Below are positions 18,574 through 25,563 of a stretch of DNA of 29,170 nt, one piece after another. Positions within the stretch are counted from its first letter, which is position 1, and each line of letters begins with the position of its first letter. A model generated the notes under the pieces. That model was not told the origin of the DNA. It made no database searches and saw nothing but the letters and a program-made list of their open reading frames with translations. Position numbers and translations under genes: made by a program. The stretch spans positions 1 through 29,170 of IMG/VR virus record IMGVR_UViG_3300022744_000081. One strand, written 5' to 3'. The stretch comes from a virus.

Positions 18574-18843
18574 ATGCGGTTGATAGATATGTTGAATACG
18601 GCGGCAGCTACGCCACCGAAACGGAAAAAACAGACACTGGTCTACGATACAGACGCCGCGAGGCGGGCGGTGTATTCAGTTCTATCGAATAACCCGATGA
18701 GTAAGGCCCAGATTATCAAAGGAACGGGCCTCACAGAGCATATAGTGACCAAAACCTTGAAGGAGATGATACGCTGCGAGAGCGTTTTGGGGGTATTTCC
18801 GGGCGAATTTGGCCGCAGACTGATGTATATCAAGGGGAAATAG
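18574..18843 (+). CDS. Winged-helix-type protein
   Basis: 89 residues from ATG 18574, 6 nt after CGGAG. ARRAVYSVLSNNPMSKAQII, then GTGLTEHIVTKTLKEMIRCE fit helix-turn-helix order: helix, NPMSKAQII helix, TEHIVTKTLKEM recognition helix, and then a wing-like FPGEFGRRLMYIKGK. A DNA-binding regulator is likely. It is a possible but unproven candidate to bind one of the inverted repeats here. Confidence 0.78.
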   Translation: MRLIDMLNTAAATPPKRKKQTLVYDTDAARRAVYSVLSNNPMSKAQIIKGTGLTEHIVTKTLKEMIRCESVLGVFPGEFGRRLMYIKGK

Positions 18844-18844
18844 C

Positions 18845-19045
18845 ATGAAAAAGAAGGCAAAATCACCAAAAATTCCGGAAGAATTATTCGTTTTTATGGC
18901 CGGTTTTGACGATTCGGCCTTGTCTGACGGCACTTGGCAGGCCATTTTGCAGGACAGTGTAGCCTTCTACAACACCAAAAACAGCACAAATTTCGACCCG
19001 TACGAGACATTTTTGGCTTACTGTGCGAGAACATCACCGTTTTGA
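18845..19045 (+). CDS. Small hypothetical protein
   Basis: 66 residues from ATG 18845, 1 nt after the previous stop. A basic start (MKKKAKSPKIPEEL) then an acidic helical core. Its TGA stop (19043-19045) is the first three bases of a perfect palindrome. Not recognised. Confidence 0.76.
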   Translation: MKKKAKSPKIPEELFVFMAGFDDSALSDGTWQAILQDSVAFYNTKNSTNFDPYETFLAYCARTSPF

Positions 19046-19066
19046 AATCGATTTCACCGGTAAAAT
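19040..19066 (+). promoter_or_regulatory. Promoter of the 19101 operon, with palindrome in its core
   Basis: TAAAAT at 19061-19066 with a TTTTGA -35-like element at 19040-19045, 15 nt spacer. The palindrome occupies the -35 and spacer, so a bound protein would block RNA polymerase. Confidence 0.5.
19043..19056. promoter_or_regulatory. Dispersed palindrome, copy 11 (TGAAATCGATTTCA)
   Basis: Perfect palindrome that also supplies the TGA stop of the 18845 gene and lies within a promoter core. Confidence 0.83.
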
Positions 19067-19100
19067 ACGCGTAAATTTGTCGTTTTTGGAGGTAAAAGTC

Positions 19101-19406
19101 GTGAAAACTCACATCGATAGAGCCAAAACCTACTTAATCATGGCCGAAACCGTGATTTCTGAGCTTCGGCGGGAGTTGCAGGATGCGCAGAAAGACCCAC
19201 AGTTAGGGGAGGATCGGTTTCTGGAGCTAGTAGTCGAGGCGCGTTGCTTGCTAAAATACGCTCTTGAAAAGCAGGAAACCGACACCGTTTTCGCTAATGT
19301 GGTTAACTTTAGGGTACCTGCAGAGACGCTAATCCGCCGTATAGACTCCGTAATCGGCGAGGAGTTGATCTTCCCGAGGGACAAAAATGCCAAAGCCACA
19401 GCCTAA
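19101..19406 (+). CDS. Hypothetical helical protein
   Basis: 101 residues from GTG 19101, 8-9 nt after GGAGG. A longer in-frame start upstream at 19023 overlaps the palindrome and promoter and is rejected. Long helices (AKTYLIMAETVISELRRELQDAQKD, LVVEARCLLKYALEKQ) could form a coiled-coil or helical bundle. Not recognised. Confidence 0.78.
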   Translation: MKTHIDRAKTYLIMAETVISELRRELQDAQKDPQLGEDRFLELVVEARCLLKYALEKQETDTVFANVVNFRVPAETLIRRIDSVIGEELIFPRDKNAKATA

Positions 19407-19656
19407 TGTACCGTCTCCGATTGTCGCCCCGCCTACCCCGGAGGCCCCTGCAGAGCTTCGGCACGCCAGAACCATCGCTCCCGGCAAAGAGGAGTATCAC
19501 CTTGTCTGGCCTAGCGGCCATATTCGCATGGTTGTGTCCTCTGATGCTGAGCTTGCCGAAAAAGCAGCACGCGGTAAGGCAGGCAAGGTGAAGAAGAAGC
19601 ACACACCGGGGGCGGAGCGGTACGAGCGCAACCCCCACGAACCCATCAAATGCTGA
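19387..19656 (+). CDS. Pro/Lys-rich hypothetical protein
   Basis: 89 residues from ATG 19387, overlapping the previous gene by 20 nt. A Pro-rich start (PKPQPNVPSPIVAPPTPEAP) is followed by a short core (EEYHLVWPSGHIRMVVSSDAEL) and a basic tail (GKAGKVKKKHTPGAER). Probably mostly disordered. Function unknown. Confidence 0.77.
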   Translation: MPKPQPNVPSPIVAPPTPEAPAELRHARTIAPGKEEYHLVWPSGHIRMVVSSDAELAEKAARGKAGKVKKKHTPGAERYERNPHEPIKC

Positions 19657-19665
19657 GAGGTACAC

Positions 19666-20130
19666 ATGCCGAAAATTATCCGCCCGATTGTCGAGTTCGA
19701 CCTACCCAGACCGGAGGCGGACACCCCACTGAACTACACGCCCGACTTTCGGGGAGCCGACCTACGAGGCGCAGACGCACGTAGCGCTGTTCTGGACGAC
19801 TCACTTTTTACTTCTGCCTCTTTCCGTCGTGCAAACTTCACCAGAGCGGACTTCTCTGGCGCAATCTTTAACAACTGCATATTCGAGTCCGCCATCATGG
19901 ACGGCGTATCAATCAGCAAGAAGCACATTGCGCTGTACGGACTGCGCCACCTTGTCCTGATTACACCGACTCACATGTTTATCGGCTGCATGAACCACAC
20001 GCATGAGGATTGGCGCAACATGCCCCTTGAGTCTATCCTCGCGCAGGACGAAGGTGCCGCCGAAATTTGGGGCGCGTGGAAGGACGCCTTACTCGGTGTA
20101 TGCGCTACACTAGCCACAGGCATTCTATAA
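19666..20130 (+). CDS. Pentapeptide-repeat protein
   Basis: 154 residues. About residues 28-83 are pentapeptide repeats of the A(D/N)LxG type (FRGADLRGADARSAVL, SASFRRANFTRADFSGAIFN), predicted to form a right-handed quadrilateral beta-helix. The C-terminal part (HLVLITPTHMFIGC then a Trp-rich helical stretch) is common in phage pentapeptide proteins. Roles in the family vary; DNA-mimicry as in Qnr proteins is known for some members, but not shown here. Confidence 0.87.
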   Translation: MPKIIRPIVEFDLPRPEADTPLNYTPDFRGADLRGADARSAVLDDSLFTSASFRRANFTRADFSGAIFNNCIFESAIMDGVSISKKHIALYGLRHLVLITPTHMFIGCMNHTHEDWRNMPLESILAQDEGAAEIWGAWKDALLGVCATLATGIL

Positions 20131-20142
20131 AGGAGGTTTACA

Positions 20143-20520
20143 ATGCAAGTTTCCGATATCACCAACCTGATTCGCTACAAGATTCGCCAACGAGCGCAGC
20201 AGGACCAGAACACGCTTCGCTTCAGCCTCACCGATTACGATATGGAGGCGGTTGCTGCGGAAGTCGCAGCGGAGCTATCCAACAGGTTCACTCGCCCTGT
20301 TGTTACGTTCACGCGGAACGATGTACTCACGGCGGCGGCGCAAGCTGGCTTCCAGATTGCAACCACGACAAACGAGGCTGGAGGGGCGCTAGCCTCACCG
20401 GTAGATAATGCCGGCGTTGATGTCTACGACAAACTGCACAAAATAGTAGACTGGTCTTTCTGTGTTGTCATGTCTCGTCTACCGGAGCAGGACCTACAGC
20501 GGCAGTTGGCCCAGCCATGA
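20143..20520 (+). CDS. Hypothetical protein
   Basis: 125 residues. ATG 20143 follows TCT-ATAAA-GGA and AAAGGAGG; a TACACT box about 35 nt upstream (20106) may be a promoter. Helical (DITNLIRYKIRQRAQQ, MEAVAAEVAAELSNRF) with a Thr/Ala-rich middle. Overlaps the next start as ATGA. Not recognised. Confidence 0.79.
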   Translation: MQVSDITNLIRYKIRQRAQQDQNTLRFSLTDYDMEAVAAEVAAELSNRFTRPVVTFTRNDVLTAAAQAGFQIATTTNEAGGALASPVDNAGVDVYDKLHKIVDWSFCVVMSRLPEQDLQRQLAQP

Positions 20521-20909
20521 CCAAAGACGAGCAGTTTGCACTAGCCAAGAAAAATCTGCTAGACAAGATCAACTCGTGGGCCGATATCTACGAGTTTTTC
20601 GATGCGTCCATGGATCGTGTGCGGGAGACTCTACACCCGCATAACGTCTTCAATTCGCTATTCATAATGTATGCGTTCATCCAAGCGCTTCGTGAGTTAC
20701 CAGAAGAAGGAGATATCAAGGTCCTAGCGGAGCGTATGGTCCGCATTATGATCTACGAGGGTAAGGAGAAGCTGGGCTCCGATGTCTCTTTTGTTAGCGA
20801 GAAAGAGGCAGAGGCGCACACCGCAGCAAAGGTGCGAGAGCTTGCAGCAACTGCCGTCGCGGAGGCGCTTACTGTTTACGATACAGAGCAACCCAAAACG
20901 TTGCACTAG
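20517..20909 (+). CDS. Hypothetical helical protein
   Basis: 130 residues in an ATGA overlap. Helical throughout (FALAKKNLLDKINSWADIYEFFDASMD, FIMYAFIQALREL, EAHTAAKVRELAATAVAEAL). Not recognised. Last gene before the HU-like promoter. Confidence 0.79.
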   Translation: MTKDEQFALAKKNLLDKINSWADIYEFFDASMDRVRETLHPHNVFNSLFIMYAFIQALRELPEEGDIKVLAERMVRIMIYEGKEKLGSDVSFVSEKEAEAHTAAKVRELAATAVAEALTVYDTEQPKTLH

Positions 20910-20918
20910 CTCTGACGC

Positions 20919-20947
20919 TTGCGGTATTCGTGTTTTGCAGCTAAAGT
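20919..20947 (+). promoter_or_regulatory. Promoter of the HU-like gene
   Basis: TTGCGG (20919-20924), 17 nt, TAAAGT (20942-20947). A CCGCA-GTTT-TGCGG hairpin (20958-20971) and the palindrome (20973-20986) follow in the leader. Confidence 0.62.
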
Positions 20948-20972
20948 AGCAATGGTTCCGCAGTTTTGCGGT

Positions 20973-20986
20973 TGAAATCAATTTCA
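20973..20986. promoter_or_regulatory. Dispersed palindrome, copy 12 (TGAAATCAATTTCA)
   Basis: In the leader of the HU-like gene, 1 nt after a small hairpin and just before TTTGGAGAAGG. Central variant TCAA. Confidence 0.82.
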
Positions 20987-21002
20987 TTTGGAGAAGGTGA
21001 AC

Positions 21003-21371
21003 ATGGCAAAACTCCCGCCGACCAAGCAGGCCCCGACCAAGGTCGCACCGGTCAAATCTACCCCCGCAGCACCCGTAGTTACCCCCGGCGAAAAGTACTC
21101 GCTGGTCGATTTGCGCGACAACGTTGCAGCCAAGCTGCCCCTCGTCGCCAAGGCAACTGTCGAGAAAGTCATCCTCGCCACGTTCGAGGAGATGTCTCGT
21201 GCCTTCCTGTCGGGTAAAGCTGTGACCATCAAAGACTTCGGCAAACTCGAAGTGAAGCACCGCCCTTCGCGGCAGGGGCGCAATCCGGCAACCGGTGACA
21301 CGATCACCATCCCAGCCAAGACTGTCCCGAAGTTCACCTTCGCAAAGAAGCTGAAAGACGGCGCAAAGTAA
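21003..21371 (+). CDS. HU/IHF-family DNA-binding protein with N-terminal tail
   Basis: 122 residues. About 1-30 is a K/P/A/T tail; 36-122 fits the HU/IHF fold: dimer-forming helices (SLVDLRDNVAAKLP, TVEKVILATFEEMSRAFLSG), a VTIKDFGKLEVK strand pair, and the beta-arm with QGRNPATGDTI, where the RNPxTG Pro intercalates into DNA. The fold ends with the KFTFAKKLKD helix. Binds and bends DNA, perhaps in packaging, replication or transcription. Start ATG 21003 follows GGAGAAGGTGA. Confidence 0.92.
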   Translation: MAKLPPTKQAPTKVAPVKSTPAAPVVTPGEKYSLVDLRDNVAAKLPLVAKATVEKVILATFEEMSRAFLSGKAVTIKDFGKLEVKHRPSRQGRNPATGDTITIPAKTVPKFTFAKKLKDGAK

Positions 21372-21390
21372 ATCACCCAGCGTCAACCCA

Positions 21391-21416
21391 GCGCCCCGCC
21401 TCTTGCGGGGCGTTTT
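21391..21416 (+). terminator. Intrinsic terminator of the HU-like gene
   Basis: CGCCCCGC-CTCTT-GCGGGGCG (21392-21412, overlapping loop edge) followed by TTTT. Close and GC-rich, so effective. Confidence 0.88.
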
Positions 21417-21434
21417 ACCTTCTAGGAGTACATT

Positions 21435-21629
21435 GTGAAAACATGCAGCACGTGCAAATGGTACGAGGCAGACCACTGCCACTACGCACCGCCTACCGTA
21501 CAAGTCATCATGGCCCAGACAATGACTGGCGTACAGCCGCAACCTATTTCGGTCCATCCACCGGTCCGTCCGAACAACTTCTGCTCCAAGCATTCCGGCG
21601 CGGATAGCAACAACGTTATCGACCTCTAA
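21435..21629 (+). CDS. Cys-rich probable zinc-binding mini-protein
   Basis: 64 residues from GTG 21435, after AGGAG. MKTCSTCKWYEADHCHYAPPT gives CxxC, then C and H, with a later FCSKH: a probable zinc site (Cys 4, 7, 15 and about 54, plus His). Similar start to the 1686 product. Function unknown. Confidence 0.8.
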   Translation: MKTCSTCKWYEADHCHYAPPTVQVIMAQTMTGVQPQPISVHPPVRPNNFCSKHSGADSNNVIDL

Positions 21630-21631
21630 TT

Positions 21632-22243
21632 ATGGAAACGCTTACCCGTACGTTGCTCCCGCCATTGATCGGTATTACAGGCCGGAAGGGTGCAGGCAAG
21701 GATACAGTCGCCGATCACCTAGTTGAGATATTCGGCTACCGTAAGCACTCGTTTGCTGACCCCATCAAGAAAGCACTAGCCTTAATCTTTGGGGTCCCGG
21801 ACTACTTCTTCCATGACCCGTCCGTGAAGGAGGTACCGCACCCTCTACTCATGGGACGCTCCCCGCGCTACCTCATGCAGACGCTAGGTACCGAATGGGG
21901 TCGTGATTTAGTCATTTCCGACCTATGGGCGCGGCTCTTGATTCGCACGGTAGAGGACGAGGCCGCATGTGGTCATCACTACGCCGTAGTGCCCGATGTA
22001 CGATTCGATAGCGAAGCTCAGGCCATTAAGGAGTCGGGAGGGCTTATCTGGGAGGTTACACGCCCGGATGCCCTTTACTCTACCGACGATACGCACCGGT
22101 CTGAGCGCGGCATAGATCGTAAGTACATCGATACGGTACTCGAAAATAACTCGGACACGCGTATGCTGTTCACACAGATAGGAGTAGCCATTACTCATGC
22201 CACAAGAAAGCTATATCGACCCGACGACGGTTCGGCTGTCTAG
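21632..22243 (+). CDS. Deoxynucleoside monophosphate kinase
   Basis: 203 residues. The P-loop GITGRKGAGKDT (14-25) is near the N-terminus, then HSFADPIKKALALIFGV, a lid-like region and PDVRFDSEAQAIKESGG, as in the T4 gp1-type dNMP kinase family, which converts dNMPs to dNDPs for phage DNA synthesis. No modified-base specificity can be read from the sequence. ATG 21632, 2 nt after the upstream stop, has no clear Shine-Dalgarno, so it may be coupled. Overlaps the next gene by 47 nt. Confidence 0.88.
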   Translation: METLTRTLLPPLIGITGRKGAGKDTVADHLVEIFGYRKHSFADPIKKALALIFGVPDYFFHDPSVKEVPHPLLMGRSPRYLMQTLGTEWGRDLVISDLWARLLIRTVEDEAACGHHYAVVPDVRFDSEAQAIKESGGLIWEVTRPDALYSTDDTHRSERGIDRKYIDTVLENNSDTRMLFTQIGVAITHATRKLYRPDDGSAV

Positions 22244-23207
22244 GCACTTTCTTCTGTCAGACCTTATGGGGTGCAACTCGGTATACGCCAAGGGGTACCC
22301 CAATATTTTTGACGGGGACAAAAAGAAACTGCGGGAGGGCAAGGCACTATGCGAAAATGTCCTAGAGCCCTTGCTGGAGTACAGCCGGCTCTCCATCGCA
22401 TACGGATACATTTCCCCCGAGCTATCGCGGCTCATCGTCAAGTATCAGGACCCGGACAAGCCTTCGTATCATCGCTGGGATTTGGGAGCAGCGTGCGATG
22501 TCATGCTCCACGAGCGAGTAGACTCGCAGGAGGCCCCTGCCGTCTCTTCGTTCTGGATTGACGAGAACCTACCGGTCTCGCGGGTCATTTCCTACTCAGA
22601 ATCACCGTTCATCTGCGTAGGCTCCCGCTATTCCGAGATTCATAGCGGGGATCACCGCAGGGCGCTATATGAGAACCGGTACATCGGGGAGCGCAAGCCG
22701 CAGTACATTGCATACTCGGATAACCCCGCAACACGCAAGCGACAGAAGGATGAGGCCCTATACTTCTATGCCAAGGCGGGTGACGGATGGCGTGGCGCAG
22801 GCCACCCTACCTACCATGGGGGCGGGGTACGGCAGTTCCAGCATATTCGCACGGGCAAGTATTCGGTCCTCTCCGACTTCCTCTACAGCGAGGAGGCAGT
22901 AACTGACGGTCACCGCAATGCCCCTACCCAGCGAGGTATGCGCAAGTTCCAGCGGGCCGGCGAGATATACGACGCCCTGATAAGCGCTATGCACCTTCGC
23001 AGGCTATCCATCGTTCGCGGGTATGAATCGCCGGATTGGAAGGATAGCTTGCATAACTGGTCGGACGGGGTGTATCTTGTCGTTGTCCCGCCCGATGGGG
23101 TCAACCCCAACGAGGTAGCAGAGGTAGCACGCTCGCTGCCGGGGGTTCACATGGTCGGGGCGGCAAAGAACCGTCGCGTAGCAATTGGAGCAAGATTGCG
23201 TGTATGA
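22197..23207 (+). CDS. Peptidase M15-like protein with internal tandem duplication
   Basis: 336 residues. Copy 1 (about 50-103): NVLEPLLEYSRLSIAYGYIS, then YHRWDLGAACDVML, the His...Gly-x-Ala-x-Asp layout of M15 (D-Ala-D-Ala carboxypeptidase-like) zinc peptidases but with a two-residue wider spacing. Copy 2 (about 250-310): RRLSIVRGYESPDW, then HNWSDGVYLVVVPPDG, which lacks the Gly/Ala/Asp set. The middle (PVSRVISYSESPFICVGS) resembles the M15 W-V-H segment with the His replaced. Probably a degenerate or repurposed peptidase fold. ATG 22197, TAGGAG 12 nt upstream. Confidence 0.72.
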   Translation: MPQESYIDPTTVRLSRHFLLSDLMGCNSVYAKGYPNIFDGDKKKLREGKALCENVLEPLLEYSRLSIAYGYISPELSRLIVKYQDPDKPSYHRWDLGAACDVMLHERVDSQEAPAVSSFWIDENLPVSRVISYSESPFICVGSRYSEIHSGDHRRALYENRYIGERKPQYIAYSDNPATRKRQKDEALYFYAKAGDGWRGAGHPTYHGGGVRQFQHIRTGKYSVLSDFLYSEEAVTDGHRNAPTQRGMRKFQRAGEIYDALISAMHLRRLSIVRGYESPDWKDSLHNWSDGVYLVVVPPDGVNPNEVAEVARSLPGVHMVGAAKNRRVAIGARLRV

Positions 23208-23524
23208 AGGAACTCAAAAAGTACGGGCTCAAAAGCGCGAGGCGACCGAAGGAGCATACGCTACTTAGCGGTGTCGCCCACGTATGCGACTGGGAGGGCA
23301 CAGGGTATGCCTACATTAGTTTCACGGAAGCCTTCGTGGACGCCGTAGGTAAGGCCCTCCCAGCGGGTCTACACCCAGCAAGGCCAGCGTATCTCAAGGT
23401 CTTGCACATGCCGGGGAGAAAAACTTGGCGTATATTCGCCATCTACCTAAATGAGCTTCGCGGCGTACTTCTCTGGGAATCACCGGAGCTTCCACACTGG
23501 ATTTCCAACGTCACACGAAGTTGA
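23204..23524 (+). CDS. Hypothetical protein
   Basis: 106 residues in an ATGA overlap. Basic start (MKELKKYGLKSARRPKEH) then a core with VCDWEGTGYAYISFTEAF and GRKTWRIFAIYLNELRG. Family not recognised. Its TGA stop is the first three bases of the palindrome at 23522. Confidence 0.78.
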   Translation: MKELKKYGLKSARRPKEHTLLSGVAHVCDWEGTGYAYISFTEAFVDAVGKALPAGLHPARPAYLKVLHMPGRKTWRIFAIYLNELRGVLLWESPELPHWISNVTRS

Positions 23525-23535
23525 AATTGATTTCA
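23522..23535. promoter_or_regulatory. Dispersed palindrome, copy 13 (TGAAATTGATTTCA)
   Basis: Supplies the TGA stop of the 23204 gene and lies directly before a strong terminator. Central variant TTGA. Confidence 0.8.
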
Positions 23536-23540
23536 AATGA

Positions 23541-23567
23541 GCCGACTGTTTATCAGTCGGCTTTTTT
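23541..23567 (+). terminator. Strong intrinsic terminator
   Basis: GCCGACTG-TTTAT-CAGTCGGC (23541-23561) followed by TTTTTT. Separates the M15-like genes from the head module. Confidence 0.92.
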
Positions 23568-23608
23568 GTTGATATACTTGCGCTGTTCATTTTTCCGGTG
23601 TAGCAATC

Positions 23609-23986
23609 GTGACGGTGCATAACATGAGCCATGACCAAAGACTGTACGACGTAGATGTAGAAGAAGTGCATTCCGGAGACGACCTAGTTCTGTTGGTCAA
23701 CCTCGGGGTGGACGGGTTATTCAAACGAGTCCGTGCGCGACTTAAAGGCGTAGACACGCCTAGTGCGTTCCGTGCGGCTAAGGGGACAGAGGCCGGGGCG
23801 GTGCGCGACACCCTCAAGTCTTTGGTGACAAGGGGTAGATGCTGTATCGAGCTTCACGCTCAAGGCAAGGGCGGGTGGATGGTTACGCTCTACGTGATTC
23901 ACAAAGACGGGCAGGAGATAACCAACATCAATGAACTGATGATGGCCAAAGGCTACGTCTATCAAGGCAAGCAGGAGACCCAATGA
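23609..23986 (+). CDS. SNase-like (thermonuclease-fold) protein lacking two catalytic residues
   Basis: 125 residues from GTG 23609 (ATG 23624 is an alternative; neither has a strong Shine-Dalgarno). VHSGDDLVLLVNLG, RARLKGVDTP and GTEAG, then NINELMMAKGYVYQG follow the SNase fold. By alignment from memory, Arg35 is retained as Arg44, but the Glu43 position is Ser52 and the Arg87 position is Trp90. It is probably not an active nuclease and may bind nucleic acid or serve a structural role. Directly upstream of portal, overlapping as ATGA. Confidence 0.75.
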   Translation: MTVHNMSHDQRLYDVDVEEVHSGDDLVLLVNLGVDGLFKRVRARLKGVDTPSAFRAAKGTEAGAVRDTLKSLVTRGRCCIELHAQGKGGWMVTLYVIHKDGQEITNINELMMAKGYVYQGKQETQ

Positions 23987-25563
23987 CTGACCAGAGAATT
24001 CGCCGTATACGCCAACCACAGTTAAAGACGCGTGTTACGGGGCTGGGCTCCACTAAGCGAGCCGATACTAGCCGACAGATCGAGCAGGAAGATGCCTTTA
24101 CCGTCACTACGCTAGGCAAGACTGCCCTATCCCCGCCCTACGACCCACGCTTCCTCTATAACTGCGTTGAGCGCTCCAATATGCTGAAGCAGTGCATTGC
24201 GGCCATGGTAACTAACGTAGCCATGACCGGCTTCGATATTGCCCCTACCCGCACTGACCAAGATATTGACGATGGGGAAAAGGAAGAGCTTCAGTCTTTT
24301 ATCGATGCCTGTAACTCTGAAGAGTCGATCACTACCGTTCACGCAAAGGTTGTAGAAGACTACGAGACCTACGGCTACGGCTTCCTTGAGGTTATCCGTG
24401 ATCGTAAAGGCCGCATCACCCTCCTCCGCCACGCCAAGTCAAGCAATACGCGCCTCCTCCCGAAAGATGCAGAGCCGCAAGCGGTCACGTACGATGTAAT
24501 GCGCGGGCGGCGCACGGCCCAAGTTACTGAGTACCGTAATTTCCGCCGCTTCGTACAGATCGTGAACGGCAAGACCCGATTCTTTAAGGAGTTCGGCGAC
24601 CAGCGGGAACTGAACATGGAGACCGGCGAATACGGTAACTGCCCGCAGGCGGTTCGTGCTACTGAGGTCATACATATCAGGCAAAATTCTGAAGACCCAT
24701 ACGGCGTACCGCGCTGGATCAACCAGCTTCCGTCTATTCTGGGTAGCCGGGAGTCGGAGGAGTGCAATCTGCGCTACTTCGAGGACAACACGATCCCGCC
24801 CATGATTATGTCTGTGGCCGGTGGCCGACTAACTCGACAGTCATACAAAGAACTCCACGATATTCTCCAGACGCAAGGTCTCGGGGCGGAGCGCCAGCAC
24901 AAGATGCTCCTGATTGAAGCGGTACCGGAGCGTGAAAGCCTAGACGATAAGGGGACAGTCAGTCTCAAGATCGACAAGCTGACAGACGCACGGCAGAGTG
25001 ATGGCCTCTTCAAGGAATACGACGAGTCCAACCAAGCCAAAGTTCGCTCCAGCTTCCGCCTACCGCCCGTTGCTGTGGGCCTCTCGCAGGATGTCACCTT
25101 CGCCACGGCAAACGTCTCTGCGTTCATCGCGGAGTCTCAGGTCTACCTCCCGCTACGTAACATCTTCGATGAGGTCTACAATAAGCGTCTAGTAAACAAC
25201 GAGCTTGGCCTTAGCCTTCGTACCTGCAAGCTAGTCAGCCGCGTACCGCTTACCTCCAATGCTGAGACTATCATCAAGTCGATGACCGCTCTCAATACGA
25301 TGGGCGCACTCACGCCGCGCATGGCTAACCAACTAGGTAACAAAGTGCTTCAGGTTGAGATCGATGAGTACCCGAAAGACGGCGAAGAGGGCTACGAAGA
25401 CTGGATGGACAAGCCTATCCTGTTTGTATCTCGCGGTACTGCCTCGCAGGCGGGGCAGGCCCAAAAAGACCCAGCTACGAAGAAGATCGAAAACCCGAAT
25501 ACAAACGTGGACCCCAATAACGGAGATGTCGGTATGCAGCAGCCCGAGAATGGACAGCAATGA
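23983..25563 (+). CDS. Portal protein (PBSX/XkdE-like family)
   Basis: 526 residues. The pattern of phage portals is clear: an N-terminal region with PPYDPRFLYNCVERSNMLKQCIAAMVTNVAMTGFDI, then DYETYGYGFLEVIRDRKGRI, HIRQNSEDPYGVPRWI, RYFEDNTIPPMIMSVAGG, then PPVAVGLSQDVTFATANVSAFIAE and the hydrophilic C-terminal tail. It forms the dodecameric DNA channel at one vertex. It is followed at once by protease, scaffold and capsid genes. ATG 23983 overlaps the previous stop. Confidence 0.93.
   Translation: MTDQRIRRIRQPQLKTRVTGLGSTKRADTSRQIEQEDAFTVTTLGKTALSPPYDPRFLYNCVERSNMLKQCIAAMVTNVAMTGFDIAPTRTDQDIDDGEKEELQSFIDACNSEESITTVHAKVVEDYETYGYGFLEVIRDRKGRITLLRHAKSSNTRLLPKDAEPQAVTYDVMRGRRTAQVTEYRNFRRFVQIVNGKTRFFKEFGDQRELNMETGEYGNCPQAVRATEVIHIRQNSEDPYGVPRWINQLPSILGSRESEECNLRYFEDNTIPPMIMSVAGGRLTRQSYKELHDILQTQGLGAERQHKMLLIEAVPERESLDDKGTVSLKIDKLTDARQSDGLFKEYDESNQAKVRSSFRLPPVAVGLSQDVTFATANVSAFIAESQVYLPLRNIFDEVYNKRLVNNELGLSLRTCKLVSRVPLTSNAETIIKSMTALNTMGALTPRMANQLGNKVLQVEIDEYPKDGEEGYEDWMDKPILFVSRGTASQAGQAQKDPATKKIENPNTNVDPNNGDVGMQQPENGQQ

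Noticed and set aside
20724-21593. - strand frame of 289 codons
   Set aside because: Antisense to the HU-like gene, its promoter and terminator; a shadow of codon bias.
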